Shown piece by piece: positions 7,524-18,519 of a stretch of 64,000 bases of DNA. Position 1 is the first letter of the stretch; each line of letters opens with the position of its first letter. The DNA is from Nitrospirota bacterium (GTDB taxonomy: Bacteria > Nitrospirota_A > Leptospirillia > Leptospirillales > Leptospirillaceae), in assembly GCA_021829515.1 (NCBI GenBank), contig JAKBPM010000001.1:1-64000 (forward strand). The letters run 5' to 3'. The position numbers and the translations under genes were made by a program. The notes under the pieces were generated by a model. That model was given only the letters and a program-made list of their open reading frames with translations, was not told the DNA's origin and made no database searches.

Positions 7524-9084
7524 AAACCCACAAATATCCATTCCTAAAAATAAAAGACGTTGGGATATATGGCTTTTGGCAGGGATTAGCCTTGTTCTGG
7601 CACTTGTGAGAATCAATCTCGGACTTTTTCATCCAACGCTCTCCCCTGAATCACTGAAAAACCAATCCTTGCCACTGACCGGAGTTCCTATGGATTCCAT
7701 CCATGTCTTTTTGGGAACATCCCTGCTGGTCTTTCTGGCGATTGTATCCATAATGGTTACCTATAGAACCTTCATGGATCCTCCCAATGAGTTTGAACGA
7801 ATCAATCAGACGCATTTTCTGCAGATCCTTCTGGGAAGCATCCTTCTCTTTCTCATCATTCTCAGCACTCTGTCGATATTGATCGGACAGGGAAGTACCG
7901 CAAGCATCTTGTCCGAACATCATTTTTTGATCACACAGAATATCGAACTGATCGCAATTATCCTTATCGGAAATATCATCACACTCCTTCTTGGGAAAAA
8001 ATCGGCTACACTTTTTTTCCTGATCTCCAGCATGATCATTGCCCTCTTGCCAACTTCCCGCTATGAAATGATTGTACTGCCACTTATTGCAGGGCCGATA
8101 TCCAGCAGCTTGGCACTCATCCTCCCGGGTCGAATTGGCTCCCTGAAATCTGGTCTCCTTTCGGGCTTAATCACAGGACTGCTCTTTTTGGGAATGGAAC
8201 TCTCGGTCAAAGATCCAACAGTTTTTACCTTACAGACAGAAGCCATCGCCGTTATTGCAACAACGCTTTTATTTCCCATGCTCGAAAACGTTGCAATGCC
8301 TTTGTTGGAAAAAAGCCTCGGACTTTTATCAGAGGCTTCCCTCACAGAACTTCTGGACCTGAATCACCCTCTTCTGCGTGAATTTTCAAAAAAAGCTCCA
8401 GGATCCTTTTTTCATAGCCTTGCGGTCGCCCAAATTGCTGAAGCGGCAGCTCTTTCTATCGGGGAAAACACGAAGCTCGCACGCGTTTCAGCCTATTTCC
8501 ATGATATAGGCAAAATGGACAAACCCCAGTACTTCATTGAAAATCAGTCAACATTCAATAGACATGAGCTCCTGACCCCAAGAATGAGTTCCCTGATCCT
8601 CATAGACCATGTCAGAAAAGGCATTGAAATCGGTAAAAAATATGATCTCCCGGAAATCATAATCAGTGCCATTCCCGAACATCACGGAACAAGAGTCATG
8701 CAATATTTTCTTCGAAAATCCCGGGACGGAGCCAATAGCCCGGCAGATTTTCCATCAGAATCAGATTTTCGTTATCCGGGACCAAAACCACAAAACAAAA
8801 TTACAGCAATCCTCATGATGGCCGATGCCATTGAAGCGACCGGCAGGGCAGTCAAAATCCAGGATGCCTCCCCCGCAAGAGCCATTTCCGTCATTGATGA
8901 AACACTTATGGAAATACAAAAGGATGGTCAGCTGGATGAATGCCCCTTGACCATTTCCGAAATTGCCACACTGAAAGAGGTCTTTGTCCGGACACTGTTG
9001 CAGACACAACACAAGCGAATAGCCTATCCCGGAGCAAAAACAACTGGCATCGCACCATCATGGAAACCCAAAGATGCCAGTTGA
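7480..9084 (+). CDS. PgpH-like membrane HD-domain phosphohydrolase lacking the large extracellular domain
   Basis: About 534 residues with roughly seven to eight hydrophobic segments, then an HD domain. The join LLDLNHPLLREFSKKAPGSF and HSLAVAQIAEAAALSIGEN, then ARVSAYFHDIGKMDKPQYF, match the 7TM-HD (PgpH/YqfF) family, whose characterised members hydrolyse cyclic di-AMP. HD and PEHHGT ligands are present. Canonical PgpH has about 250 extracytoplasmic residues between helix 1 and helix 2; here only about 35 separate them. The start is uncertain (ATG at 7471 or 7480, both overlapping phoH by 40-50 bases). It lies between phoH and ybeY as in many phyla. Confidence 0.85.
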   Translation: MPRRKVLADLLPINRNPQISIPKNKRRWDIWLLAGISLVLALVRINLGLFHPTLSPESLKNQSLPLTGVPMDSIHVFLGTSLLVFLAIVSIMVTYRTFMDPPNEFERINQTHFLQILLGSILLFLIILSTLSILIGQGSTASILSEHHFLITQNIELIAIILIGNIITLLLGKKSATLFFLISSMIIALLPTSRYEMIVLPLIAGPISSSLALILPGRIGSLKSGLLSGLITGLLFLGMELSVKDPTVFTLQTEAIAVIATTLLFPMLENVAMPLLEKSLGLLSEASLTELLDLNHPLLREFSKKAPGSFFHSLAVAQIAEAAALSIGENTKLARVSAYFHDIGKMDKPQYFIENQSTFNRHELLTPRMSSLILIDHVRKGIEIGKKYDLPEIIISAIPEHHGTRVMQYFLRKSRDGANSPADFPSESDFRYPGPKPQNKITAILMMADAIEATGRAVKIQDASPARAISVIDETLMEIQKDGQLDECPLTISEIATLKEVFVRTLLQTQHKRIAYPGAKTTGIAPSWKPKDAS

Positions 9085-9664
9085 AATAATCAATCTCCAG
9101 AGAAAGTTCCCAATAGACCATTTCTGTTTTGGAAAGATTGCTGAACTCGGACTGTCCTCCCTGAAGCAATCGAAGAATCAAGTTGTCCTGATATTTGTCA
9201 ATGATCATCGGATGCGGCACTTGAATAAAACATTCAGGGGAAAAAGGAAAACAACCGATGTTCTCTCTTTTTCCTATCAAAAGGAACGATTCCTAAAAGG
9301 ACTGGGATCTCCTGATGGGGAAGTCGTGATTTCATTACAACAGGCAAAACGTCAGGCAGATCGCGCAGGGATTCCATTTTTTGATGAAATCGTTAACCTC
9401 ATCATTCATGGACTCTGTCACTTGAAAGGGTACGATCACGAGATCGGCGAGCAGGAAGCTTCCCTTATGAAGAAAGTGGAAAGGAAAACCGCCAGATTCA
9501 TCGATCAAGGCTATCACCAGTGGCTCAACACACAACCAAAAAATCTTTCCAATACAATGCTTCAGGAATCGTCTCCATCATTTCAAGGGAAAATCCCTGA
9601 TGACTTCCTTCAACCCACGAAGAAATCATTGAAAACCAATAAAGGAAAGGAGCATAGCAGCTGA
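9074..9664 (+). CDS. ybeY: Endoribonuclease YbeY (16S rRNA maturation)
   Basis: A 196-residue protein with the zinc motif HGLCHLKGYDH, giving ligands H112, H116 and H122. RGKRKTTDVLSFSY is the second family signature. YbeY is a single-strand-specific metallo-endoribonuclease needed for 16S rRNA 3'-end maturation and ribosome quality control. The first 150 residues cover the whole domain; about 45 further residues form a polar tail without known function. The ATG overlaps the preceding stop by 11 bases, so translation is coupled within the phoH-HD-ybeY operon. Confidence 0.95.
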   Translation: MPVEIINLQRKFPIDHFCFGKIAELGLSSLKQSKNQVVLIFVNDHRMRHLNKTFRGKRKTTDVLSFSYQKERFLKGLGSPDGEVVISLQQAKRQADRAGIPFFDEIVNLIIHGLCHLKGYDHEIGEQEASLMKKVERKTARFIDQGYHQWLNTQPKNLSNTMLQESSPSFQGKIPDDFLQPTKKSLKTNKGKEHSS

Positions 9665-9716
9665 TCTCCCCCACTGTACAAGATGAACAGGTGAGCGGGA
9701 TCTTTTGCGCTTTGAA

Positions 9717-10634
9717 ATGAACCTTTTTCAAAAATTTACGGACGGACTCAAGAAAACGAGAGCCAACCTGACAGAAAAGATTGACTCTCTTTTCAAGAAA
9801 GATCGCTCTTCAAACTTTCATCAGGAGCTTGAGACAATCCTTCTCACATCTGATATGGGTCCAAAGGTGGTGTCCAGTCTTATTACAGACCTGAAAGAAT
9901 GGGAGAAGTCCCCCGGAACGGACCAGTTCCCTGATGCCAGAAGTTTTATGATCGATCGTATCGAAAAACTTTTTCCCGACACCACTCCCATCTGGGAGAA
10001 TCCCGAACGATCCTCACCATTGGTCATTCTTGTCGTGGGGGTCAATGGAGCCGGAAAAACGACAACCGTTGCAAAACTTGCGGCCCTATTCAAAAGCGAG
10101 GGGAAATCCGTGATTCTTGGTGCGGGAGATACTTTCAGGGCAGCCGCCATCAAACAGCTTGAACTTTGGGGAGAAAAGCTCTCCATTCCGGTTGTCCATC
10201 AAAAAGAAGGAGCAGACCCGGCGTCTGTCGCCTTTGACACAGTCAAAGCTGCCATTTCAAGAAAAATTGATGTCGCCATCATTGATACGGCAGGAAGACT
10301 TCAAACCAAAAACAACCTGATGAGTGAACTTTCAAAGATCCATCGCCTTGTCATCAGGGAAGTGGGGAACAACCCCATTGAAACGCTCATTGTTCTTGAC
10401 GCCACCATTGGGCAGAACGCCGTTTCACAGGTCAAGCATTTTGGAGAATCCGTTCCATTGACAGGTATGATTCTTTCAAAGATGGATGGAACCTCAAAGG
10501 GAGGAATTGCGGTGGGCCTAGCAAAGGAGTTCAGTCTTCCAGTCCGATTTATTGGGGTGGGCGAACAAAGCTCCGATCTTTTGCCATTTGATCCGTCCCT
10601 TTTTGCCCGGTCCATCCTTCAAACAGATAGCTGA
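9717..10634 (+). CDS. ftsY: Signal recognition particle receptor FtsY
   Basis: About 305 residues: the NG GTPase core with almost no acidic A domain. G1 is GVNGAGKTTTVAKLA, G2 reads GDTFRAAAIKQLELW, G3 is DTAGR, and the G4 region is LSKMDGTSKGG (SKMD in place of the common TKLD). FtsY docks ribosome-nascent-chain-SRP complexes at the inner membrane. The TTG at 9705 is an alternative start (GGGA close by); ATG 9717 gives the family-like MNLFQKFTDGLKKT. It ends inside the convergent aroE gene, overlapping by 16 bases. Confidence 0.95.
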   Translation: MNLFQKFTDGLKKTRANLTEKIDSLFKKDRSSNFHQELETILLTSDMGPKVVSSLITDLKEWEKSPGTDQFPDARSFMIDRIEKLFPDTTPIWENPERSSPLVILVVGVNGAGKTTTVAKLAALFKSEGKSVILGAGDTFRAAAIKQLELWGEKLSIPVVHQKEGADPASVAFDTVKAAISRKIDVAIIDTAGRLQTKNNLMSELSKIHRLVIREVGNNPIETLIVLDATIGQNAVSQVKHFGESVPLTGMILSKMDGTSKGGIAVGLAKEFSLPVRFIGVGEQSSDLLPFDPSLFARSILQTDS

Positions 10635-11494
10635 TCCATCAGATCTTTTCTATAGGGAAGAGCCTTCGCCATGGCTTTCGCCATTTCTTTTACAGGAGCG
10701 GGGATTCCTGTCCATATTTCAAAGGACAATGCTCCCTGAAACAAAAGCATGGGCAAACCGTCCGAAAAGGGAACTCCACGTTTTTTTGCCCAAGCCACAC
10801 ACTCAGTCTCCCCTTCCCTCCCATAAGAAAGATCGAAAACAGACGCAACAGAAGACTTCTCTATCGTCTCCAGTGGAGGAAAGGCCCCCTGGACAGGAAA
10901 TGCGTTTCGAGAAAGTGTGTTGATAATATGCCATCTTTTTCCGTCAAGAGACGCCTTTATTTTGGACAACTCATTCAATGTTATATATTTTTCACTTGAA
11001 AATTCTTTCAAAAGTGATTGGACCCTTTCCAACGAACGGTTGAACACACTGACACTCGACACCCCCATCGATGCTAAGCCTTCAAGAACCGCCCGGGCTG
11101 ACCCACCTGCTCCCAAAACAATGAAATGGTCCGCCGGCTCAGAGGATTTCTCCAAAAAAACGGAATAGGACTTCACGAATCCTGAAACATCCGTATTGTA
11201 TCCTTCCCATTTTCCATCTTTTAAAAAGACCGTATTCACCGAGCGTATTTTGGACGCAATCCCCAACACCTGATCGACCTTCCTGTAGGCCAGTTCTTTA
11301 AACGGAAGAGTCACATTAAAACCGGACACCCCCAGCTCCTTCAGGCAAAAAATCGTATCTTCCGCCCGAAGTGGGTCAAGGTTCATGGGGACATAGGCAG
11401 CATCTATCCCACAGGCATCAAACGCGGCCTGCTGGAAACAGGGAGAGAGAGAATGCTCCACAGGGTGGCCGATAATCCCGAAAAAGGCTTTCAT
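10619..11494 (-). CDS. aroE: Shikimate 5-dehydrogenase
   Basis: A 291-residue cytosolic enzyme reducing 3-dehydroshikimate to shikimate with NADPH. The substrate loop GHPVEHSLSP is at the N-terminus, catalytic K66 lies in NVTLPFKE, and D102 in GYNTDVSGF. The dinucleotide fold has GAGGSARA, and NRSLER is the NADP-type strand-2 end. The C-terminal DGLPMLLFQGALSFEIWTG is the usual helix. The ATG at 11494 overlaps the stop of the small membrane-protein gene upstream (ATGA). The gene converges on ftsY. All catalytic residues are intact. Confidence 0.95.
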   Translation of the reverse strand: MKAFFGIIGHPVEHSLSPCFQQAAFDACGIDAAYVPMNLDPLRAEDTIFCLKELGVSGFNVTLPFKELAYRKVDQVLGIASKIRSVNTVFLKDGKWEGYNTDVSGFVKSYSVFLEKSSEPADHFIVLGAGGSARAVLEGLASMGVSSVSVFNRSLERVQSLLKEFSSEKYITLNELSKIKASLDGKRWHIINTLSRNAFPVQGAFPPLETIEKSSVASVFDLSYGREGETECVAWAKKRGVPFSDGLPMLLFQGALSFEIWTGIPAPVKEMAKAMAKALPYRKDLMDQLSV

Positions 11495-11745
11495 GCAATC
11501 TCTTTTAAAACGTAGCGGAAGATTACCCAAAGAAGAACACCGGCGAGAAGGGAAACACCCCCGATCAAGGCTCCCTTGGGCCCAGATGCAATCATGTAAA
11601 TAAAAACTCCGATAAAAAAAAGGACTCCGAAGAAGTATTGGATGACCTGAAACCAGTCAGACCGGCTCATCCCTGTGGGGACAGGATCCCCGGGATCCTC
11701 TGTCTCATGAGGAACATCGCCCTCTTTTGTTTTTGGATCCTCCAT
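11491..11745 (-). CDS. Small membrane protein of unknown function
   Basis: About 84 residues. A polar, acidic N-terminus of about 40 residues (MEDPKTKEGDVPHETEDP) is followed by two hydrophobic helices, FFGVLFFIGVFIYMIASGPK and GALIGGVSLLAGVLLWVIF, joined by a short turn. This is a hairpin with both ends probably cytoplasmic. GAGGGGGA lies just before the ATG at 11745, which is why I reject the longer start at 11793. The stop overlaps the aroE start, so it is the first gene of a two-gene operon. I do not recognise the family. Confidence 0.65.
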   Translation of the reverse strand: MEDPKTKEGDVPHETEDPGDPVPTGMSRSDWFQVIQYFFGVLFFIGVFIYMIASGPKGALIGGVSLLAGVLLWVIFRYVLKEIA

Positions 11746-11848
11746 CACGTCCCCCTCATTTCCTGTTTGCAAAACCTTTGGCATCAACGGCACTCAGCCC
11801 CCGATTTGTATTATAGTGCTAGGAGCAGGCAGGAACAATCCAACATGG

Positions 11849-13708
11849 ATGGATGAAATGGCTGAGATCATAAACACCGGGACGGAAAATGTTTTTTCTC
11901 CCGAGATTCTGGAAAGAATCCGGATGGCTCCATGCGAACCAGGCGTCTATATCATGAAAGACGCCGATGGGCATGTCCTTTACGTAGGAAAATCACGGAA
12001 CCTTCGAGACCGCATAAGATCCTACTTTACCACCCGAACCGGTCGTGGGAACCGGATCGCCATGATGGTCACGAAAATCCGGAATATTGATACCATCGTA
12101 ACGCAAACCGAAGTCGATGCACTCATTCTCGAAAACAGCCTCATCAAAAAATACCGCCCAAAATACAATGTCTTGCTGAGGGATGATAAAACCTATCCTC
12201 TCTTAAGGTTTACATGGCAAGAATCCTTCCCAAGACTTTCTGTCGTCAGAAAAATCCAGAATGATGGCGCACTTTACTTTGGTCCATTTGTTTCCCCTGG
12301 AGCTCTCAAGGATACATTAAGGCTCGTAACCCGAACATTTCCCCTGGCTTCCTGCGAAATCCCGCTGGACGGATCGACCGAAAGACCTTGTGTCGAGTAC
12401 CAGATACAGAGATGTCTCGGACCATGCGCCGGCCTTGTTTCCATTCCGGACTACCGGAAAGTCGCCAATGAGGTCCGGCTATTTCTCGAGGGAAAAAATG
12501 ATGACCTGCTCAGGGCCCTTCATCAGGAAATGACAACACTTGCAAAAGATCTGCGATTTGAAGAGGCTGCAAAAATACGGGACAGATTCCTAAACGTTTC
12601 AATGATTCAGGAAAAACAAGGCATTTCCTTCGACATTCAACATTCTGTGGATGTCGTGGCAATCGTTCGGGACGTCCCTTTTGTTCTCATAGAGGTTCTT
12701 CAGCTTCGGGGAGGATCGGTGAGTGGAAAACGGGAGATTGATTTAAAAAATGGTGAAGAAGCCACCGATCCTGAACTTCTTGGAGCTTTTTTCGATCAAT
12801 ATTATGGCAAGGACCTCTCGACCATACCGGACGAGATTCTCATTGGAAGTCCCCTGTCTGAAGAAGAGCTCATGAGTCTCAGCTGGCTCACCGAAAAGAA
12901 AGGTGGGAAAGTAAGAATCCACCATCCACTTCGTGGAGACAGAAAAATCCTTCTGGATCTTTCCATCAAAAATGGTCAGGAAGCACTTATTGAACAGAAA
13001 AAACAAAAAGGGGCTTTCAAGGAAGCACTTATTGAACTTGCAGAAATTCTGGGGCTCGAAGCTCCTCCATCCCTGATGGCTTGTGTTGACATATCCAATA
13101 TAGGGGATGCTTTTCCCGTCGCATCGTACGTTACTTTCCGGGATGGCAAACCAGAAAGGTCCGGCTATAGGAAATTCAGGATCCAGCTTGAAAAAGGACA
13201 GGATGACTTCAAAATGCTCGCACATGTGATGGAACGCCAATTCAAGGAAAACCCGCTTCCGGATCTCTTGGTCATCGATGGTGGACCGGGACAGCTTGGT
13301 GCCTGTGTTGAAAGGCTCCAGGAAATGTCGGTTCTTCCTGTCTCCCGGCGCGTTGTCTCCATTGCAAAAGAACGCTTCAGAACAGGAAAGCTTGAACGCA
13401 TTTTCATCCCGGGAATGGAAAACCCGGTCATTCTCCCTCCACACAGTAAAGCAACCCATATTCTGGTCCACATGAGAGACGAGGCCCATCGATTTGCCAT
13501 TACCTACCATCGATCCCTCAGGGAAAACATCCTGAGAGAGTCAAGACTTCTCAAAATTCCCGGAATCGGACCCGAGCGTGAAAAAAAGTTGCTGAAAGAG
13601 TTCCGCTCGTTCAACGCGATCATGGCCGCTCCCGTCGAAGAGATCATGCGCGTTGCCGGAGTCTCCCAAAAGGTGGCCCAAGCGATCCTTGATATGGGGA
13701 AAGACTGA
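11849..13708 (+). CDS. uvrC: Excinuclease ABC subunit C
   Basis: About 619 residues, normal for UvrC, which makes the 3' and 5' incisions in nucleotide excision repair. In order: a GIY-YIG domain (PGVYIMKDADGHVLYVGKSR), the region with VEYQIQRCLGPCAGL, a UVR motif LRFEEAAKIRD that contacts UvrB, an RNase H-like nuclease with CVDISNIGDAFPVASYV and LLVIDGGPGQLGA, and C-terminal helix-hairpin-helix repeats (IPGIGPEREKKLL, VAGVSQKVAQAIL). A GTG at 11816 and an ATG at 11858 are alternative starts; no ribosome site decides. Two bases separate it from the next gene. Confidence 0.95.
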   Translation: MDEMAEIINTGTENVFSPEILERIRMAPCEPGVYIMKDADGHVLYVGKSRNLRDRIRSYFTTRTGRGNRIAMMVTKIRNIDTIVTQTEVDALILENSLIKKYRPKYNVLLRDDKTYPLLRFTWQESFPRLSVVRKIQNDGALYFGPFVSPGALKDTLRLVTRTFPLASCEIPLDGSTERPCVEYQIQRCLGPCAGLVSIPDYRKVANEVRLFLEGKNDDLLRALHQEMTTLAKDLRFEEAAKIRDRFLNVSMIQEKQGISFDIQHSVDVVAIVRDVPFVLIEVLQLRGGSVSGKREIDLKNGEEATDPELLGAFFDQYYGKDLSTIPDEILIGSPLSEEELMSLSWLTEKKGGKVRIHHPLRGDRKILLDLSIKNGQEALIEQKKQKGAFKEALIELAEILGLEAPPSLMACVDISNIGDAFPVASYVTFRDGKPERSGYRKFRIQLEKGQDDFKMLAHVMERQFKENPLPDLLVIDGGPGQLGACVERLQEMSVLPVSRRVVSIAKERFRTGKLERIFIPGMENPVILPPHSKATHILVHMRDEAHRFAITYHRSLRENILRESRLLKIPGIGPEREKKLLKEFRSFNAIMAAPVEEIMRVAGVSQKVAQAILDMGKD

Positions 13709-13710
13709 AC

Positions 13711-16700
13711 ATGTTTACAAAACTTCTTCTTGTCGGGTCAGGACTGCTCATTGTCAGTCTTGGCACCATCCTGAGAAAATACGTTGACCCTCTTTTTGAC
13801 GACTACCCGCTTCTTGCGACTCTTGCGCTAGGACTCGTCATACTGACCTTTATCACAGCGATCATGATCACCAGCACAAACTACGCAAAGCCTTTGCCCG
13901 TTCGTTCGAAAAAGAAAAGACCCGGAGACACTCCCCCTCCTCCCATCTCATTTTTTCTGGAATGGGGAATCATTGCCTCAATCATGACCATGATAGGGAT
14001 TCATTTTTCAAGTTCTCAGTCAACCCTCGCATGGGGACTCTGGATAACAAGCGGAACAATTTTCATTTCCTGCCTGTTTTTCCTGATGATTCCCTCAACA
14101 ATCCCCCAACAGCTTCCCGGGGGAGAAGTCGGAACCCAGCAAAACATCCTGCATCTTCCTCCTGGAGCCTTTGCATTCTGGACAACCTCCATTTTTACCG
14201 GTGTATTTTTCCTTGTAATGGGTGCCGTGCTGAAGCCCTACGCAACGGTTGCCTCAATTGCCTCATTTGGTGTCGGAACCGGATGGTGCATTTCTGCCTT
14301 GACCTTCGCCATTCTCACAGGAATTCTCCTGGGAGGAATAACGATCGTACAGGGCGGGAATAATAAAAAACTTGTTCCTGAAGAAAATTTCACGACATTT
14401 CAAGGGAATCAGGAATTCAAGCTCTCCATGATGAAAGCCTATTCTGACTTTATCAACCATCAGGGTCTATTCAGCGCAGAACACAACGGTATTCTTCTAT
14501 GGGGGGGAACTCCGGCTGGCAGAAACACCATTGTCCGGTCATTTGCAGGAGAATCAGGCAGAGCTTTTTTAGAACTCAAACTATCAGGGTTCAACCTCCT
14601 CGAAAAGCATATCCTCAAAGAACAGTTACAAAGATTCTTCAGAAAGATCAAGCCACTGCAACCAGCCGTTCTCCATATAACAGACTATGACGAAATACTC
14701 GGGACAGCTGACGGAGCTCTTCCCCCACCCTTCGATGCGATCAGGGATCTCCTCGAAGAACTTCTTCGCTTGAAAAATACATTGGTCGTCGCAACAGTTC
14801 CATCCCTTACAGGGATACCGGATGATTTTAAAACATCTCCTCTGATGCATTGGGTTATAGAAGTGCCTTTACCTGACCCATCAAGCAGATCAAGTCTTTT
14901 AAAAAGGATTTTACAAATTGAGGCCAAGAAAAAAGAGGCACTGGCTGGAGATATCTCGTTAATATCAGAAGAAATGGTGAACGGGTACGATCTCAAAAAG
15001 CTTGGAGAAATGATGGACGGCTTCAGCATTGAAGTCATCGAGGAGGTCGTCCAAAACGCTCTCAATACTGCACGAGAACTGAAACGGGCACTTAGGCAAC
15101 TCGATCTCGATGTGTCGATCCGCAAAAAGAAGCAGGGTATCAAGGACCCGACAATTGGACCGATGGAAGCCATTCGTGCATTGCTGACCCCGGAAAAGAT
15201 CCGGTTGACGCTGATTGAAAAAGCCGTTGAGGTGGCACTCCAGAACAAAAGAAGGTCAAGGGAGCCGATCATCATCGTTGGGCCGGACCCCATTCTCAGA
15301 ATGCAGATCATTCAGCTTCTGGCAGAAAGGGAGCTTTTCAGTTTCAATGCCCTTCTCCAGAAGGAGCTTTCCAGGAACAGTCTTGCTGCGATGAGAAACT
15401 TCATCATCCAGTCCAGGAAAAAACGCCCGGCTATCCTCTACATTGATCCTATCGAGCTGCTATTCCCCCGGGTGCAGCTCTCAAACTTTGGGTACCATGG
15501 TGAAATTTACAATCAGAAAGTCATTGAGCTGACCCAGGTCCTTCAGGACAAACAATACTGGTTTGTCGGAAGCAATCCGCAAATCTCCAGTATCGACCCA
15601 ATGATTCTCAGAAAGCTGACAAAGGTGATCGATATCAATGAACTGCAAAGGGAACTCATCGGGCAAATCGAAGAACATGCCCTGGCACAGATCCTCGATG
15701 GAGTTCCGTTGGAACAAGTCGATCTCAGCCAGTTTCTAAAAGAACCCATTCTACCAACAGAAAACCATCCGCAAGAGATGAAGGAGCCGCTCGAGCCACT
15801 CCAGAAACATCCCAACATTCAGCTTAATCTTCCCGAGCTTCCGACAACATTGATCCCTGGCTATTTTGGAAGAGATGAAGTCCAGGAAGAGATTCTCTCC
15901 GTCCTCGACAGCTCCAATTTGAAGATCCGCACAGGTGGTTCAAAACTGCTTGGAAGCTTCTTCTTTATTGGACCCAATCAGACGGGAAAGAAAACGATGG
16001 CCCAAGCCATCTCTGAATTTCTCTATAAAAAACCAAAAAGCTTGATTTATCGGGACATGAGTCTTTACGAAGAGCTCTATTACTCAGAACAGTTCATTCG
16101 CAAACCTGTGCTTGAGCGATCCCCCGTCAATGTACCGGAGGGTTTGTGGGACATTCTGAAAGAAAATCCCGACCAGTTGCTCTACCTCGACAATATTGAA
16201 CGAGCCCATCCATCGGTCTGGTCGTCCGTGGAAGATCTGCTCAGGACCGGTGCCCTGCACTGGCAAAAACAGGAACTTCCACTGGCAAACATGACGATTG
16301 TCATGTCGACAACACTCTTTTCCCCTCAGGAAATTGCGGCTCTTGATGTGGAAGACAGAGCAAGTGAACTGGCAAGGATTGTCCAAAAGAATGACAGGCG
16401 TCTTGCATATCTCCCGGTTTTCCAGACACCGTTTCTCTCTCTGGTAGACAGAATCGTTCCCTTTGTCCCCTATTCCGAAAAGGATCTCAGAAACGCCATT
16501 GAGTATGAGATCAATCGTATTCTGAGATCCTTCCTTGAAGGGAAATCAGGAAACATTACGATTTCGACCGATATGGGGCTTGTAGACGGCATATTCACTC
16601 TGGTGGAACAAAAGCATCCGGATTTTTCAAAAGCCAGAACCATGACACAAAACCTCATGCTCCCCATACTCCACAAACTGGAGGGGAAAATAGCCTCAAA

Positions 16701-16803
16701 TGGTCCCCCCGAAGAAATCGTCCTGTATTGGAACGGCACCAAGATCGACATGATCTCCAACACCCATGTACAATCCATTCCCGAACCTCTAAGCGCTGGA
16801 TAG
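13711..16803 (+). CDS. Membrane protein with three tandem AAA+-like modules
   Basis: A 1030-residue protein that I do not recognise as a named family. Residues 1-213 hold six or seven membrane segments. Module 1 (about 255-460) has an FtsH-like layout with a degenerate P-loop, GGTPAGRNT at 265-273 (Lys replaced by Asn), and AVLHITD as Walker B. Module 2 (about 515-665) has a P-loop position without GK(S/T) (IVGPDPILRM) and AILYIDP. Module 3 (about 715-1015) is ClpB-D2-like: intact Walker A GPNQTGKKT at 754-762, RDMSLY, and LLYLDNIERAHPSVW, where Asn replaces the catalytic Glu of the DE pair. Two pseudo-ATPase modules thus precede one probable nucleotide binder. It starts two bases after uvrC. 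Function is unknown; a membrane remodelling or unfolding role is conceivable. Confidence 0.75.
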   Translation: MFTKLLLVGSGLLIVSLGTILRKYVDPLFDDYPLLATLALGLVILTFITAIMITSTNYAKPLPVRSKKKRPGDTPPPPISFFLEWGIIASIMTMIGIHFSSSQSTLAWGLWITSGTIFISCLFFLMIPSTIPQQLPGGEVGTQQNILHLPPGAFAFWTTSIFTGVFFLVMGAVLKPYATVASIASFGVGTGWCISALTFAILTGILLGGITIVQGGNNKKLVPEENFTTFQGNQEFKLSMMKAYSDFINHQGLFSAEHNGILLWGGTPAGRNTIVRSFAGESGRAFLELKLSGFNLLEKHILKEQLQRFFRKIKPLQPAVLHITDYDEILGTADGALPPPFDAIRDLLEELLRLKNTLVVATVPSLTGIPDDFKTSPLMHWVIEVPLPDPSSRSSLLKRILQIEAKKKEALAGDISLISEEMVNGYDLKKLGEMMDGFSIEVIEEVVQNALNTARELKRALRQLDLDVSIRKKKQGIKDPTIGPMEAIRALLTPEKIRLTLIEKAVEVALQNKRRSREPIIIVGPDPILRMQIIQLLAERELFSFNALLQKELSRNSLAAMRNFIIQSRKKRPAILYIDPIELLFPRVQLSNFGYHGEIYNQKVIELTQVLQDKQYWFVGSNPQISSIDPMILRKLTKVIDINELQRELIGQIEEHALAQILDGVPLEQVDLSQFLKEPILPTENHPQEMKEPLEPLQKHPNIQLNLPELPTTLIPGYFGRDEVQEEILSVLDSSNLKIRTGGSKLLGSFFFIGPNQTGKKTMAQAISEFLYKKPKSLIYRDMSLYEELYYSEQFIRKPVLERSPVNVPEGLWDILKENPDQLLYLDNIERAHPSVWSSVEDLLRTGALHWQKQELPLANMTIVMSTTLFSPQEIAALDVEDRASELARIVQKNDRRLAYLPVFQTPFLSLVDRIVPFVPYSEKDLRNAIEYEINRILRSFLEGKSGNITISTDMGLVDGIFTLVEQKHPDFSKARTMTQNLMLPILHKLEGKIASNGPPEEIVLYWNGTKIDMISNTHVQSIPEPLSAG

Positions 16804-16971
16804 ACACCACTTGCAGCCATCATTTTCACCCATTTCTTTCCAGAGATGCCTGATTTCATTGACACCGGAACGGTCGCATGTTTAAATCTGAACTGTCCCT
16901 CAAAAGAATGAAACGCAAGAAAAACAGCATGAAGCTTTTCTTGGCAGGCTGTTTCTATACGTAACCTTTAA

Positions 16972-18393
<1,422 letters not shown>

Positions 18394-18454
18394 AAGATAT
18401 CATTTCTGATCGAACCAAGATCTCGGAAGTGAAGGGAATCACAATTTGGTCTTG

Positions 18455-18508
18455 ACCGGCTCCTTTCTGTTCGTCTTTTCAGCAGGAGGAGCCGGTTTTC
18501 ATTTTTTG
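18455..18508 (+). terminator. Rho-independent terminator after thiC
   Basis: ACCGGCTCCT (18455-18464) pairs perfectly with AGGAGCCGGT (18487-18496) across a 22-base loop and is followed by TTTTCATTTTTT. The T-run abuts the GGAGG ribosome site of the next gene. The element therefore lies in the leader of the MetH-activation gene if transcription starts upstream of it. Confidence 0.75.
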
Positions 18509-18519
18509 GAGGCAAAAAG

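Noticed and set aside
12743..13510. 255-codon open frame opposite uvrC
   Set aside because: Shadow of the uvrC nuclease domain, no ribosome site, odd composition.
18394..18519. Cobalamin or SAH riboswitch before the MetH genes
   Set aside because: The 126-base leader is too short for a cobalamin riboswitch, and I see no conserved core; only the terminator hairpin is clear.
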